From contig JAFQQF010000062.1 in the NCBI GenBank assembly GCA_017411385.1, positions 1 to 35,067 on the forward strand: 35,067 nt of DNA, given 5' to 3'. The translations under genes and the position numbers were made by a program. Below are positions 1 to 6,688 of the stretch, piece by piece. Source of the DNA: Ruminococcus sp. GTDB taxonomy: Bacteria > Bacillota > Clostridia > Oscillospirales > Acutalibacteraceae. Every line of letters begins with the position of its first letter. Position 1 is the first letter of the stretch. The notes under the pieces were generated by a model that saw only the letters and a list, made by a program, of their open reading frames with translations, had not been told where the DNA came from and ran no database searches.

Positions 1-17
1 TTTTTCCTTAAAAAAAC

Positions 18-49
18 AACGACTCTGAGAGGGTTTTCTCAGAGTCGTT
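18..49 (-). terminator. Rho-independent terminator of the cobalamin-transport operon
   Basis: A perfect 13-bp inverted repeat (18-30 with 37-49, 6-nt loop) lies just after the stop codon of the S-component gene. Read on the minus strand it is followed by a T-rich run, the form of an intrinsic terminator. Confidence 0.9.
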
Positions 50-52
50 TTT

Positions 53-601
53 CTATATTTTCGAAGCTTTTATATTCAGTTTTTCAAGCAAATTTGACAG
101 AGGATAAATCAATAATCCTGCAACAAAATTACCAACTGCATGCGCTATATCAAACGGCAATCCCGCAATTATCCAAGCTATCGTCTGTTCAAATGAAAGC
201 GAGAACATAACCGCCTGTGCAGGTGCGTAAAGTGCACCAAAGCACAGCCCGTGCAATCCACATAAAAGCGGATACACTATTATCTTAGCTGTTTTGCCCA
301 TATTCTGAGGTAGCAGCATAGTCACCGCCCAAAGCACCGTCCATATGTAGGTATAAGGCACCCACCACATATTAAAACCTGCATACACACCATTCAACAG
401 CACATAGATGTAAATCGGGACCAGTGCCTTTTTGCGGTACACAATCGTTAGCAGTATCGTAAACATACCGAGCAAATGGAAATTCGGCAAGAATTCCATT
501 ACTATCTTTGAGATAAACATCATTGACGCAAACATCGCAAATAAAGTCATCTCAAAAAGCGACAGTTTCAGCTTTTTTCTGCGTTTGTTTTTATCACACA
601 T
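53..601 (-). CDS. ECF transporter S component, probably for cobalamin or a corrinoid
   Basis: A 182-residue, very hydrophobic protein with a basic N-terminus (KNKRRKKLK) and about five to six membrane segments, the size and character of substrate-binding S components of energy-coupling factor importers. Such proteins work with a shared T component and two ATPases, none of which is in this window. The start ATG overlaps the stop of the upstream DUF4430 gene by one base (TAATG), so the two are translationally coupled. A cobalamin riboswitch heads the operon, which suggests the substrate is vitamin B12 or a precursor. The family call rests on hydropathy, length and context; the substrate is inferred from the riboswitch. 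An unrelated small membrane permease is possible but less likely. Confidence 0.75.
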   Translation of the reverse strand: MCDKNKRRKKLKLSLFEMTLFAMFASMMFISKIVMEFLPNFHLLGMFTILLTIVYRKKALVPIYIYVLLNGVYAGFNMWWVPYTYIWTVLWAVTMLLPQNMGKTAKIIVYPLLCGLHGLCFGALYAPAQAVMFSLSFEQTIAWIIAGLPFDIAHAVGNFVAGLLIYPLSNLLEKLNIKASKI

Positions 602-1068
602 TACTTAGTATAAACAAGCTCAAAGCTATCACCACTTAAAATTGAAGTGTCTTTAGCACTTGATGTAAGATATTCTCCATCTTTGTAAAAAGCCCAGTAA
701 GACTTATCAACATCATAGTCCGCTAAAATGCCGTTAACAGTCTTGATATAAAGGCCATATGCGCCTTCTTCGCCCTGAATAAGCTCTACTCCTAAAAGCG
801 CATCTTCGAGGTTTTCTGCGTCTGTATTAATAGTAATTGTAATAGCTTTTTCGCCTGCTTTTACATCAACCTCAATAGATTTTTCTCCCTCACCAAGTGA
901 TATATTTTCTGTGTATGTAGCGTTCTCCCAAAGCGGATCAACAACCTGTGTAGCAACCTCCGTCTGGTCCAAAGCTGCCTCGCTTTCAGTATCGCACGCA
1001 CAAAGCGAGCACACTACCGCTACGCACATCAAAAGAGAGAGTAGCAAAGATAAAATTTTCCTGTTCAT
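601..1068 (-). CDS. DUF4430 domain lipoprotein, putative corrinoid-binding partner
   Basis: A 155-residue exported protein. The N-terminus is a lipoprotein signal (MNRKILSLLLSLLM...) with a lipobox ending in LCAC, so the mature protein should be anchored to the outer face of the membrane. The rest matches the DUF4430 pattern, a fold related to the C-terminal domain of transcobalamin/intrinsic factor: a SVEVDV-like strand, then NGILADYDVDKSYWAFYKDG near the middle and a C-terminal GDSFELVYTK. I chose the ATG at 1068 because a GAAGGAAAG ribosome binding site precedes it; the upstream in-frame ATG at 1086 falls inside that site. It is first in a two-gene operon with an S component and is controlled by the B12 riboswitch. 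Capturing corrinoid for the importer is the likely role, by inference. Confidence 0.8.
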   Translation of the reverse strand: MNRKILSLLLSLLMCVAVVCSLCACDTESEAALDQTEVATQVVDPLWENATYTENISLGEGEKSIEVDVKAGEKAITITINTDAENLEDALLGVELIQGEEGAYGLYIKTVNGILADYDVDKSYWAFYKDGEYLTSSAKDTSILSGDSFELVYTK

Positions 1069-1114
1069 TTTCTTTCCTTCTTTCATTGATTTTTATCCTC
1101 AATGAATAAAACAA

Positions 1115-1138
1115 ACGCGCCCTCCAAAGAGGACGCGT
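1115..1138 (-). terminator. Riboswitch-controlled terminator
   Basis: A 10-bp stem with one G-U pair (1129-1138 with 1115-1124, loop UUUG) is followed on the minus strand by TTTGTTTTATT. It lies between the B12 aptamer and the first gene. Its 5' arm (GUCCUC, 1134-1129) can instead pair with GAGGAC at 1166-1161, giving a mutually exclusive antiterminator. This is the expected layout for a ligand-controlled attenuator. Confidence 0.85.
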
Positions 1139-1192
1139 ATATTATCATTATAACACCCTAGTCCTCCGTTGCCCGAAAACCGTTTGCAAAAA

Positions 1193-1323
1193 CAGATATG
1201 CCGAGCATTCCGACTGATTGGTTACCCAAAACACGGTAATGGCTGTTGCGGTGGATTCTCACCACGCTTCCCTCGACCTCTCATACACAGTCTCGCTGTG
1301 TACTCAAGCTAAAAAGATACCTG
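1193..1323 (-). ncRNA. Cobalamin riboswitch aptamer
   Basis: On the minus strand the RNA carries the B12-box core GGGAAGCGUGGUGAGAAUCC followed by ACCGCAAC, and further on AGUCGGAAUGCUCGGC, the usual 3' element. The ends pair as P1 (CAGGUAU with AUAUCUG, one G-U). The hairpin arm UACACAG...CUGUGUA is also visible. In this class, ligand binding normally turns transport genes off; here a terminator follows the aptamer, pointing to transcriptional control of the DUF4430 and S-component genes. Confidence 0.92.
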
Positions 1324-1346
1324 CTTATTCATTTTTGAACACGATA

Positions 1347-1375
1347 ATTATACAATTCGAAATAAGGTATGTCAA
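1347..1375 (-). promoter_or_regulatory. Sigma-A promoter of the riboswitch operon
   Basis: On the minus strand a perfect TTGACA (1375-1370) is followed by a 17-bp spacer and a perfect TATAAT (1352-1347). Transcription would start about 15-20 bases upstream of the aptamer. Confidence 0.9.
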
Positions 1376-1384
1376 GAAAGAGAA

Positions 1385-1408
1385 AAAGCGTCCGTTACCG
1401 AACGCTTT
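1385..1408 (-). terminator. Terminator downstream of the EF-hand gene
   Basis: A 10-bp stem with one G-U pair and a 4-nt loop is followed on the minus strand by TTTTTCTC. It separates transcription of the small EF-hand gene from the riboswitch promoter immediately downstream. Confidence 0.75.
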
Positions 1409-1593
1409 AACCCCGAGAAAAACCTTTAAAAAAGCTTTTCTCAACACAAGCAAAGTAATTGTAATACATAAATAATCATTATTTATGTATAACCCTAGAA
1501 CAAAGGAGGAGGAATTTTCCCTCCTAGCGAGGAAAAACATAAAACCTCGCAAAACAAAAAGAGAAAGGAAAAACAAATATCAACACAATGGTG
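1409..1593. other. Gene-free spacer with three small inverted repeats
   Basis: No credible gene is seen here. The stretch holds a near-perfect palindrome at about 1468-1491 (an ATAAATAA/TTATTTAT type), a GGAGG/CCTCC hairpin at about 1505-1525 and a GCGAGG/CCTCGC hairpin at 1527-1550. The last two could be weak minus-strand terminators for the EF-hand gene. Confidence 0.4.
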
Positions 1594-1815
1594 TCAGTCA
1601 AAATCAAAACTATCAATATCGAGGTCGTTATCAAGCAAAAACTCCTCGCGCTCGTCGTCGCTCATAAGCTCAAACTCTGTTTCGTCCAGTCCCGAAAAAC
1701 TCAGGTTATTCGTTAAGCTATCACGTTTTTCTTCCTTTTCTATTTCATCTAATATCATACACGACAGTCCCATTTCAAAAGCATCAATATTACCGTCAAA
1801 GTTAAAATCAAACAT
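1594..1815 (-). CDS. Small acidic protein with one canonical EF-hand loop
   Basis: A 73-residue, strongly acidic protein without a signal peptide. Residues 3-14 read DFNFDGNIDAFE, a textbook 12-residue calcium loop with ligands at D3, N5, D7, N9, D11 and E14, followed by a short helix rich in Leu, Met and Glu. The remainder (DSLTNNLSFSGLDETE, then MSDDEREEFL) is acidic and probably partly helical. A GGAGGT ribosome binding site lies 6 bases before the ATG, so the gene is likely real despite its size. A single EF-hand resembles half of a dockerin, but the flanking dockerin helix motif (DAxxIQ) is absent. The function is unknown; a cytoplasmic calcium-binding or regulatory role is only a guess. 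Confidence 0.7.
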   Translation of the reverse strand: MFDFNFDGNIDAFEMGLSCMILDEIEKEEKRDSLTNNLSFSGLDETEFELMSDDEREEFLLDNDLDIDSFDFD

Positions 1816-1923
1816 AATGTACCTCCATTTTTTCGTAGATTTCTTTGCTGTGATTATATATTACCATCACGAGTGTACGATAAAACGGACTTATCTCCAA
1901 TTTTGACTGAACACATATAAAAA

Positions 1924-1963
1924 TATACAAAACATAAGGCGGTGTACCACACGGTACACCGCC
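1924..1963. repeat. 40-bp direct repeat, copy 1 (contains terminator hairpin)
   Basis: This 40-bp stretch is identical, in the same orientation, to 2727-2766. It contains the hairpin GGCGGTGTACC/GGTACACCGCC (1938-1963, loop ACAC). Here the non-hairpin part supplies the T-rich tail of a minus-strand terminator for the XRE gene. In copy 2 the same bases encode the last residues of the SLOG gene. Confidence 0.85.
1938..1963 (-). terminator. Terminator of the XRE regulator gene
   Basis: An 11-bp perfect stem with loop GTGT on the minus strand is followed by TTATGTTTTGTATATTTTT. It starts 7 bases after the stop codon of the XRE gene. Confidence 0.75.
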
Positions 1964-1970
1964 TGTCAAG

Positions 1971-2213
1971 TCACTTGATTTCCTGTTCTAGATTATCGAA
2001 TTCATTTGTTGAGAAAAACTCACCGAGAGTTATTTCTAGCCCATCACAGAATTTCTTTATCGTGATAATAGATATATCCCGTCTACTCTCATCTAGCATA
2101 CTATATGCAGTTGACGGAGTTACACCCGATATGTTAGCTAGTTCATTGATTTTGATATTTCTTTCATTACACAGCTCTTTGAATCGTTTTACTACAATAT
2201 CCTTGACGCTCAT
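1971..2213 (-). CDS. XRE/Cro-CI family DNA-binding regulator
   Basis: An 80-residue protein that is essentially one helix-turn-helix domain of the HTH_3/XRE type. Residues from about 20 read INELANISGVTPSTAYSMLD, with the turn glycine and the TPSTAYSM recognition helix, followed by DISIITIKKFCDGLEITLGEFF, the usual helix 4-5 signature of the family. There is no sensor or dimerisation domain, so it is a minimal repressor-like protein. Two ATGs are adjacent; I favour the second (2213) because GAGGTG is then 5 bases away. It is divergent from the SLOG-like gene and shares a 100-bp intergenic region with repeated GCGTATA words that may be its operator. Control of both genes is inferred, not shown. 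Confidence 0.85.
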   Translation of the reverse strand: MSVKDIVVKRFKELCNERNIKINELANISGVTPSTAYSMLDESRRDISIITIKKFCDGLEITLGEFFSTNEFDNLEQEIK

Positions 2214-2244
2214 CATCTCACCTCAAAAACATTGTATGTATCAT

Positions 2245-2274
2245 TTCGCGTTCGCGTATACGCACTTGCGTATA
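2245..2274. promoter_or_regulatory. Candidate operator of the divergent XRE/SLOG pair
   Basis: The intergenic region holds a tandem TTCGCG TTCGCG, a perfect 10-bp palindrome GCGTATACGC (2254-2263) and a second GCGTATA 14 bp downstream (2268-2274). The second copy overlaps the -35 of the plus-strand promoter. Repressor binding here is inference. Confidence 0.5.
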
Positions 2275-2294
2275 TTTGAAATATATGCTATCTT
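2266..2294 (+). promoter_or_regulatory. Promoter of the SLOG-like gene
   Basis: TTGCGT (2266-2271), a 17-bp spacer and TATCTT (2289-2294), placed 24 bases before the start codon. The -35 overlaps the candidate operator. Confidence 0.5.
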
Positions 2295-2317
2295 TTTAAC
2301 ATAAAAGGAGGCTTATT

Positions 2318-2740
2318 ATGACCTGTACTTTCTTTGGACATCGTGACTGTCCTTATGATGTAGGCGAAGACCTTAGAAACGCCATAATTGATTTGATCGA
2401 GAATAAGGGTGTTGACCGCTTTCTAGTTGGCAATAACGGTAATTTCGACAGCCTTGTGCTGAGCACCTTACGCAAGAGCAAAAGCGAATTTCCTCACATC
2501 GACTACTGCGTGGTACTCGCTTATCTTTTAAGCAACAGCAGATTTGATTACCCAACCCTTTATCCCGAGGGCATCGAGTCAATTCCCAGAAAATACGCAA
2601 TTTCCTACAGAAATGATTATATGCTTAAGCAAAGCGATTTTGTTGTTGCTTATATTACTCACAACTCAGGAGGTGCCTATAGGTTCTTTTCACTTGCAAA
2701 AAATCAAGGTAAAACCTGCATAAATCTATACAAAACATAA
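2318..2740 (+). CDS. SLOG-family (DUF1273/YspA-like) protein
   Basis: A 140-residue cytoplasmic protein. The N-terminus MTCTFFGHRDCPYDV is characteristic of the SLOG (SMF/DprA-LOG related) Rossmann-like group: beta strand, then a GHR motif. A later segment, FLVGNNGNFDSLVLSTLR, matches the phosphate-binding loop region, and ISYRNDYMLKQSDFVVAYI with SGGAYRFFSLAKNQGK matches the conserved C-terminal half, where the GG-A contacts a nucleotide in relatives. Family members are thought to bind nucleotide-derived ligands and some belong to stress or conflict systems; this subfamily has no assigned function. An AAAGGAGG site lies 8 bases before the ATG. The partner is a divergent XRE regulator, and the pair is bracketed by identical repeats. 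The stop codon lies inside the second repeat copy. Confidence 0.8.
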   Translation: MTCTFFGHRDCPYDVGEDLRNAIIDLIENKGVDRFLVGNNGNFDSLVLSTLRKSKSEFPHIDYCVVLAYLLSNSRFDYPTLYPEGIESIPRKYAISYRNDYMLKQSDFVVAYITHNSGGAYRFFSLAKNQGKTCINLYKT

Positions 2741-2766
2741 GGCGGTGTACCACACGGTACACCGCC
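2727..2766. repeat. 40-bp direct repeat, copy 2
   Basis: Identical over 40 bp to 1924-1963, same orientation, 803 bp apart. The first 14 bases are the 3' end of the SLOG coding region including its TAA, and the rest is the terminator hairpin. Confidence 0.85.
2741..2766 (+). terminator. Bidirectional terminator between SLOG gene and nifJ
   Basis: GGCGGTGTACC pairs with GGTACACCGCC around loop ACAC. On the plus strand CTTTTATT follows directly after the SLOG stop. On the minus strand the hairpin also serves the convergent nifJ transcript. Confidence 0.85.
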
Positions 2767-2798
2767 CTTTTATTAAAGCGTATTTACTTTAATGTCTA

Positions 2799-5700
2799 TT
2801 ATTCTTTGCCTGCACGCTTAGCAAGTGCTTCGTATCTCTTCATTGCTGTTTCTTCAGCCTTCTCGAAGAGTTCGTTTGCTCTCTCTGGGAATGAACGTGT
2901 GAGTGAGCTATAACGAGCCTCGTTAAGGATAAAGTCACGGTAAGAAGCAGATGGAGCCTTAGAATCAAGGATAAATGGATTCTTGCCCTCGAGAGCGAGA
3001 TCTGGGTTGTAACGGAAGTTGTTCCAGTAACCGCAAGCGATAGCTCTTTCCATTTCCTTCTGGCAGTTAATCATACCGCCCTTGATTGAGTGCATCTCAC
3101 ATGGAGCGTAAGCGATGATGATTGATGGACCCTTGTACGCTTCAGCTTCTCTGATAGCCTTTAAGGTCTGGTTCATATCAGCACCCATAGCAATCTGAGC
3201 TACGTAGATGTAGCCGTAAGACATAGCGATGTCAGCGAGTGACTTCTTCTGGATAGCCTTACCAGCTGCAGCGAACTGTGCAACCTGACCGATGTTAGAA
3301 GCCTTTGAAGCCTGACCGCCTGTGTTAGAGTAAACCTCAGTATCAAATACCATGATGTTTACATCTTCGCCTGTAGCAAGAACGTGGTCAACACCGCCGA
3401 AGCCGATGTCATATGCCCAACCGTCACCACCGAAGATCCAAACTGACTTCTTGGATAAGAACTCTTTTGAATCGTAGATAGCCTTACAGTGGTCACATTC
3501 GTCCTTAACTGTCTCAAGCTGAGCAACGAGTGCCTTTGTAGCCTTAGCGTTTGCTTCGCCGTCGTCAACAGTGTTTAAGTACTCTGTAGCAGCAGCCTTG
3601 AGCTCATCAGATGCCTTATCTGACTCGAGAATGCCCTTAACCTGCTCGATGAGTCTGTCTCTAACTGCCTTCTGACCGAGATACATACCAAGACCGTGCT
3701 CAGCGTTGTCCTCGAACAGTGAGTTAGCCCATGCAGGACCATGACCGTCTTTGTTTGTTGTATATGGTGATGTAGCAGCAGGACCACCCCAGATTGATGA
3801 ACAACCTGTAGCGTTAGAAACGTACATTCTGTCACCGAAGAGCTGAGTGATGAGTCTTGCGTATGATGTTTCAGCACAACCAGCACATGAGCCCGAGAAC
3901 TCAAGAAGTGGCTGTTTGTACTGTGAAGAAATAACATTGATGTTAGCAGTTGTTTCTTCCTTCTCGGTTACATTAGCTACACAGTAATCGAATACTGCCT
4001 GCTCTGCATCCTGAGACTCTCTTGGAACCATTGTGAGTGAGTTTGTAGGACAAACGCCGATACAAACGCCACAACCCATACAGTCGAATGGAGAAACAGC
4101 GAGTGTGTACTTATAGTCAGTCTTAACGATTGGCTTCTCGCAAGTTCTGAGGTTTTCAGGAGCATTAGCGAGTTCCTCTTCGTTGAGAGCAAATGGACGG
4201 ATAGTTGCGTGTGGGCAAACAAACGCACACTTGTTACACTTAGCACAAGTAGCCTCGTTCCACTGTGGAACCATAACAGCTACTCCACGCTTCTCGTAAG
4301 CAGAAGCGCCCTGCTCAAATGTACCGTCAGCGTGATCCATAAATGCTGATACTGGGAGTGAGTCGCCCTCCATTCTACCAACAGGAAGCATGATACCATC
4401 TACCATCTTAACGAGCTTCTCTGCACCAACAGAAGCAGCAGCTTCCTTATCGTCAGTAGCGTTAGCCCAAGCAGCTGGAACATCAATCTTTGTGAATGCT
4501 GATACACCTGCATCGATAGCCTTGTGGTTCATGTCAACGATGTCCTGACCCTTCTTGAGGTAAGACTTAGTTGCAGCATCCTTCATATACTGAACAGCTT
4601 CTTCGATTGGCATAACCTTAGCAAGAGCGAAGAAAGCAGCCTGAAGGATAGTGTTTGTACGCTTGCCCATACCGATTTCTACAGCAAGGTCGATAGCGTT
4701 AACTGTGTAAAGCTGAATGTTGTTTTCAGCGATATATTTCTTTGTAGCAGCGTCGAGATGAGCATCAAGCTCTTCTGCAGACCACTGGCAGTTAATGAGG
4801 TAAACACCGCCTGGTTTTACGTCCTGAACCATCTTGTAACCCTTTAATACATATGATGGGTTATGACAAGCAACGAAGTCAGCCTTGTTTACATAGTATG
4901 GGCTCTTGATTGGGCTGTCACCGAATCTCAAGTGAGAAATTGTGATACCGCCTGTCTTCTTTGAGTCATACTGGAAGTAAGCCTGAACGTATTTATCAGT
5001 GTGGTCACCGATGATCTTGATAGAGTTCTTGTTAGCACCAACAGTACCGTCACCGCCAAGACCCCAGAACTTACACTCGATTGTGCCTTCTGCAGCTGTG
5101 TTTGGTGATGGAACCTCAGGTAATGAGAGCTCTGTAACATCGTCCACGATACCGAGTGTGAACTGTGGCTTTGGAGCGTCTTTAGCGAGCTCTTCGTATA
5201 CAGCGAATACTGATGATGGTGGTGTGTCTTTTGAACCAAGACCGTATCTACCACCAACAACTGTAGCCTGTCTGCCACACTTTGCAAGAGCAGCGACAAC
5301 GTCGAGATAAAGTGGCTCGCCGAGAGCACCAGGCTCTTTTGTTCTGTCGAGAACTGCAATCTTCTTAGCAGTAGCAGGAATAGCTTCAACAAGCTTCTCA
5401 GCACTGAATGGTCTGTAAAGTCTAACCTTAACAAGACCAACCTTCTCGCCGTTTGCGTTCATATAGTCAATAACTTCTTCTGCAACGTCACAGATAGAAC
5501 CCATAGCAACGATAACGCGCTCTGCGTCCTCTGCACCGTAGTAGTTGAAGAGTTTGTAGTCTGTACCGAGCTTAGCGTTTACCTTGTCCATGTACTCCTC
5601 AACGATAGCAGGTACTGCATCGTAGTACTTGTTACAAGCTTCTCTGTGCTGGAAGAAGATATCGCCGTTTTCGTGTGAACCACGCATTACAGGACGCTCA

Positions 5701-6329
5701 GGGTTAAGCGCTCTCTTTCTGAAGCCATTAACTGCGTCCATATCGCACATTTCTTTGAGATCATCGTAATCCCAGATTTCAATCTTCTGGATTTCGTGTG
5801 ATGTTCTGAAACCGTCAAAGAAGTTGATGAATGGAACTCTACTCTTGATTGTTGCAAGATGAGCAACAGCGCCTAAATCCATAACTTCCTGTGGGTTAGT
5901 TTCAGCGAGCATAGCAAAACCTGTCTGACGGCAAGCATAAACGTCAGAATGGTCGCCGAAGATGTTTAATGCGTGTGAAGCTACGCAACGAGCTGATACG
6001 TGGAAAACTGATGGAAGCAGTTCGCCTGCTATTTTGTACATGTTAGGAATCATGAGGAGAAGACCCTGTGAAGCTGTGTAGGTAGTTGTGAGCGCACCTG
6101 CGTTGAGTGAGCCGTGAACTGTACCTGCAGCACCTGCTTCTGACTGCATTTCCTCTACCTTAACTGTTGTGCCAAAAATGTTTTTGACACCCTGTGCTGA
6201 CCACTGGTCAACATAGTCTGCCATTGGACTAGAAGGTGTGATAGGATAAATACCAGCAACCTCAGTAAACGCATATGAGACATAAGCCGCAGCGTTATTA
6301 CCGTCCATGGTTTTCATTTTTCTTGCCAC
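2799..6329 (-). CDS. nifJ: Pyruvate:ferredoxin (flavodoxin) oxidoreductase
   Basis: A 1176-residue single-chain PFOR, the normal length for the fused homodimeric enzyme. It converts pyruvate plus CoA to acetyl-CoA and CO2, reducing ferredoxin, in the cytoplasm, and is the central step of clostridial fermentation. Domains in order: the N-terminal pyruvate-binding domain with YPITPSSPMAD at 28-38; the transketolase C-terminal-like domain; the gamma domain with WGLGGDGTVGANKNS; two ferredoxin-type clusters (CAKCNKCAFVCPH near 690, CMGCGVCIGVCP near 750); and the TPP domain with CAGCAE, GDGWAYDIGFGG near 966 and SNTGGQ. Every key cysteine motif is present. The start is GTG at 6329, 8 bases after GGGAGG. 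It is monocistronic with its own promoter; codon use is strongly biased as in a highly expressed gene. Confidence 0.98.
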   Translation of the reverse strand: MARKMKTMDGNNAAAYVSYAFTEVAGIYPITPSSPMADYVDQWSAQGVKNIFGTTVKVEEMQSEAGAAGTVHGSLNAGALTTTYTASQGLLLMIPNMYKIAGELLPSVFHVSARCVASHALNIFGDHSDVYACRQTGFAMLAETNPQEVMDLGAVAHLATIKSRVPFINFFDGFRTSHEIQKIEIWDYDDLKEMCDMDAVNGFRKRALNPERPVMRGSHENGDIFFQHREACNKYYDAVPAIVEEYMDKVNAKLGTDYKLFNYYGAEDAERVIVAMGSICDVAEEVIDYMNANGEKVGLVKVRLYRPFSAEKLVEAIPATAKKIAVLDRTKEPGALGEPLYLDVVAALAKCGRQATVVGGRYGLGSKDTPPSSVFAVYEELAKDAPKPQFTLGIVDDVTELSLPEVPSPNTAAEGTIECKFWGLGGDGTVGANKNSIKIIGDHTDKYVQAYFQYDSKKTGGITISHLRFGDSPIKSPYYVNKADFVACHNPSYVLKGYKMVQDVKPGGVYLINCQWSAEELDAHLDAATKKYIAENNIQLYTVNAIDLAVEIGMGKRTNTILQAAFFALAKVMPIEEAVQYMKDAATKSYLKKGQDIVDMNHKAIDAGVSAFTKIDVPAAWANATDDKEAAASVGAEKLVKMVDGIMLPVGRMEGDSLPVSAFMDHADGTFEQGASAYEKRGVAVMVPQWNEATCAKCNKCAFVCPHATIRPFALNEEELANAPENLRTCEKPIVKTDYKYTLAVSPFDCMGCGVCIGVCPTNSLTMVPRESQDAEQAVFDYCVANVTEKEETTANINVISSQYKQPLLEFSGSCAGCAETSYARLITQLFGDRMYVSNATGCSSIWGGPAATSPYTTNKDGHGPAWANSLFEDNAEHGLGMYLGQKAVRDRLIEQVKGILESDKASDELKAAATEYLNTVDDGEANAKATKALVAQLETVKDECDHCKAIYDSKEFLSKKSVWIFGGDGWAYDIGFGGVDHVLATGEDVNIMVFDTEVYSNTGGQASKASNIGQVAQFAAAGKAIQKKSLADIAMSYGYIYVAQIAMGADMNQTLKAIREAEAYKGPSIIIAYAPCEMHSIKGGMINCQKEMERAIACGYWNNFRYNPDLALEGKNPFILDSKAPSASYRDFILNEARYSSLTRSFPERANELFEKAEETAMKRYEALAKRAGKE

Positions 6330-6437
6330 TATAAATTCCTCCCTTTTAGTGGTGCCACTGTAAGATGAGCTCTTTCTTACACCGGCATAAAAATATTAGC
6401 TTGTCGAGAAACTTTACTTCTTGACTTACCGTCGTAT

Positions 6438-6466
6438 ATCATAACACTTTTTGTCCTTTATGTAAA
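6438..6466 (-). promoter_or_regulatory. Sigma-A promoter of nifJ
   Basis: On the minus strand TTTACA (6466-6461), a 17-bp spacer and TATGAT (6443-6438), leaving a leader of about 100 nt before the GTG. The leader contains small hairpins (GTAAG/CTTAC, AGTGG/CCACT) but no riboswitch that I recognise. Confidence 0.8.
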
Positions 6467-6620
6467 GTGTAAAAGAAGTGAAAATCGTCAAAATTTTAAC
6501 ATAATTTTTACTAAATTGTGGCACAAAATCCACCACACACAATATGTAGTTTCATCCTTCTTTTAGGTATACAAAACAACCTTAAAAACCGTTATTTAAA
6601 CAATATAACAAAACTGTTGT

Positions 6621-6649
6621 TTGACAATAGGCTCATATTTTTGTACACT
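6621..6649 (+). promoter_or_regulatory. Sigma-A promoter of the CBS-domain gene
   Basis: TTGACA (6621-6626), a 17-bp spacer and TACACT (6644-6649), about 40 bases before the chosen start. The 359-bp region from 6330 to 6688 holds this and the divergent nifJ promoter and no gene. Confidence 0.8.
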
Positions 6650-6688
6650 TATGGTGTATACAAATACACCTTTGAAAGGATGACGGAT

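Noticed and set aside
1924-2766. A toxin-antitoxin module formed by the XRE and SLOG genes
   Set aside because: The genes are divergent rather than co-transcribed and overlapping, and the SLOG protein has no recognised toxin motif.
4928-5440. A 170-codon minus-strand open frame inside nifJ
   Set aside because: It is out of frame within the strongly coding PFOR gene, has no ribosome binding site, and its Leu/Ser/His-rich composition is typical of a shadow frame.
2799-6329. Pyruvate oxidoreductase as part of a nitrogen-fixation cluster because of the name nifJ
   Set aside because: No other nif gene is nearby. In fermentative clostridia the enzyme serves central metabolism.
6518-6688. A 57-residue N-terminal extension of the CBS-domain protein
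   Set aside because: It would run through the TTGACA-17-TACACT promoter at 6621-6649 and has no ribosome binding site, whereas AAAGGA precedes ATG 6689.
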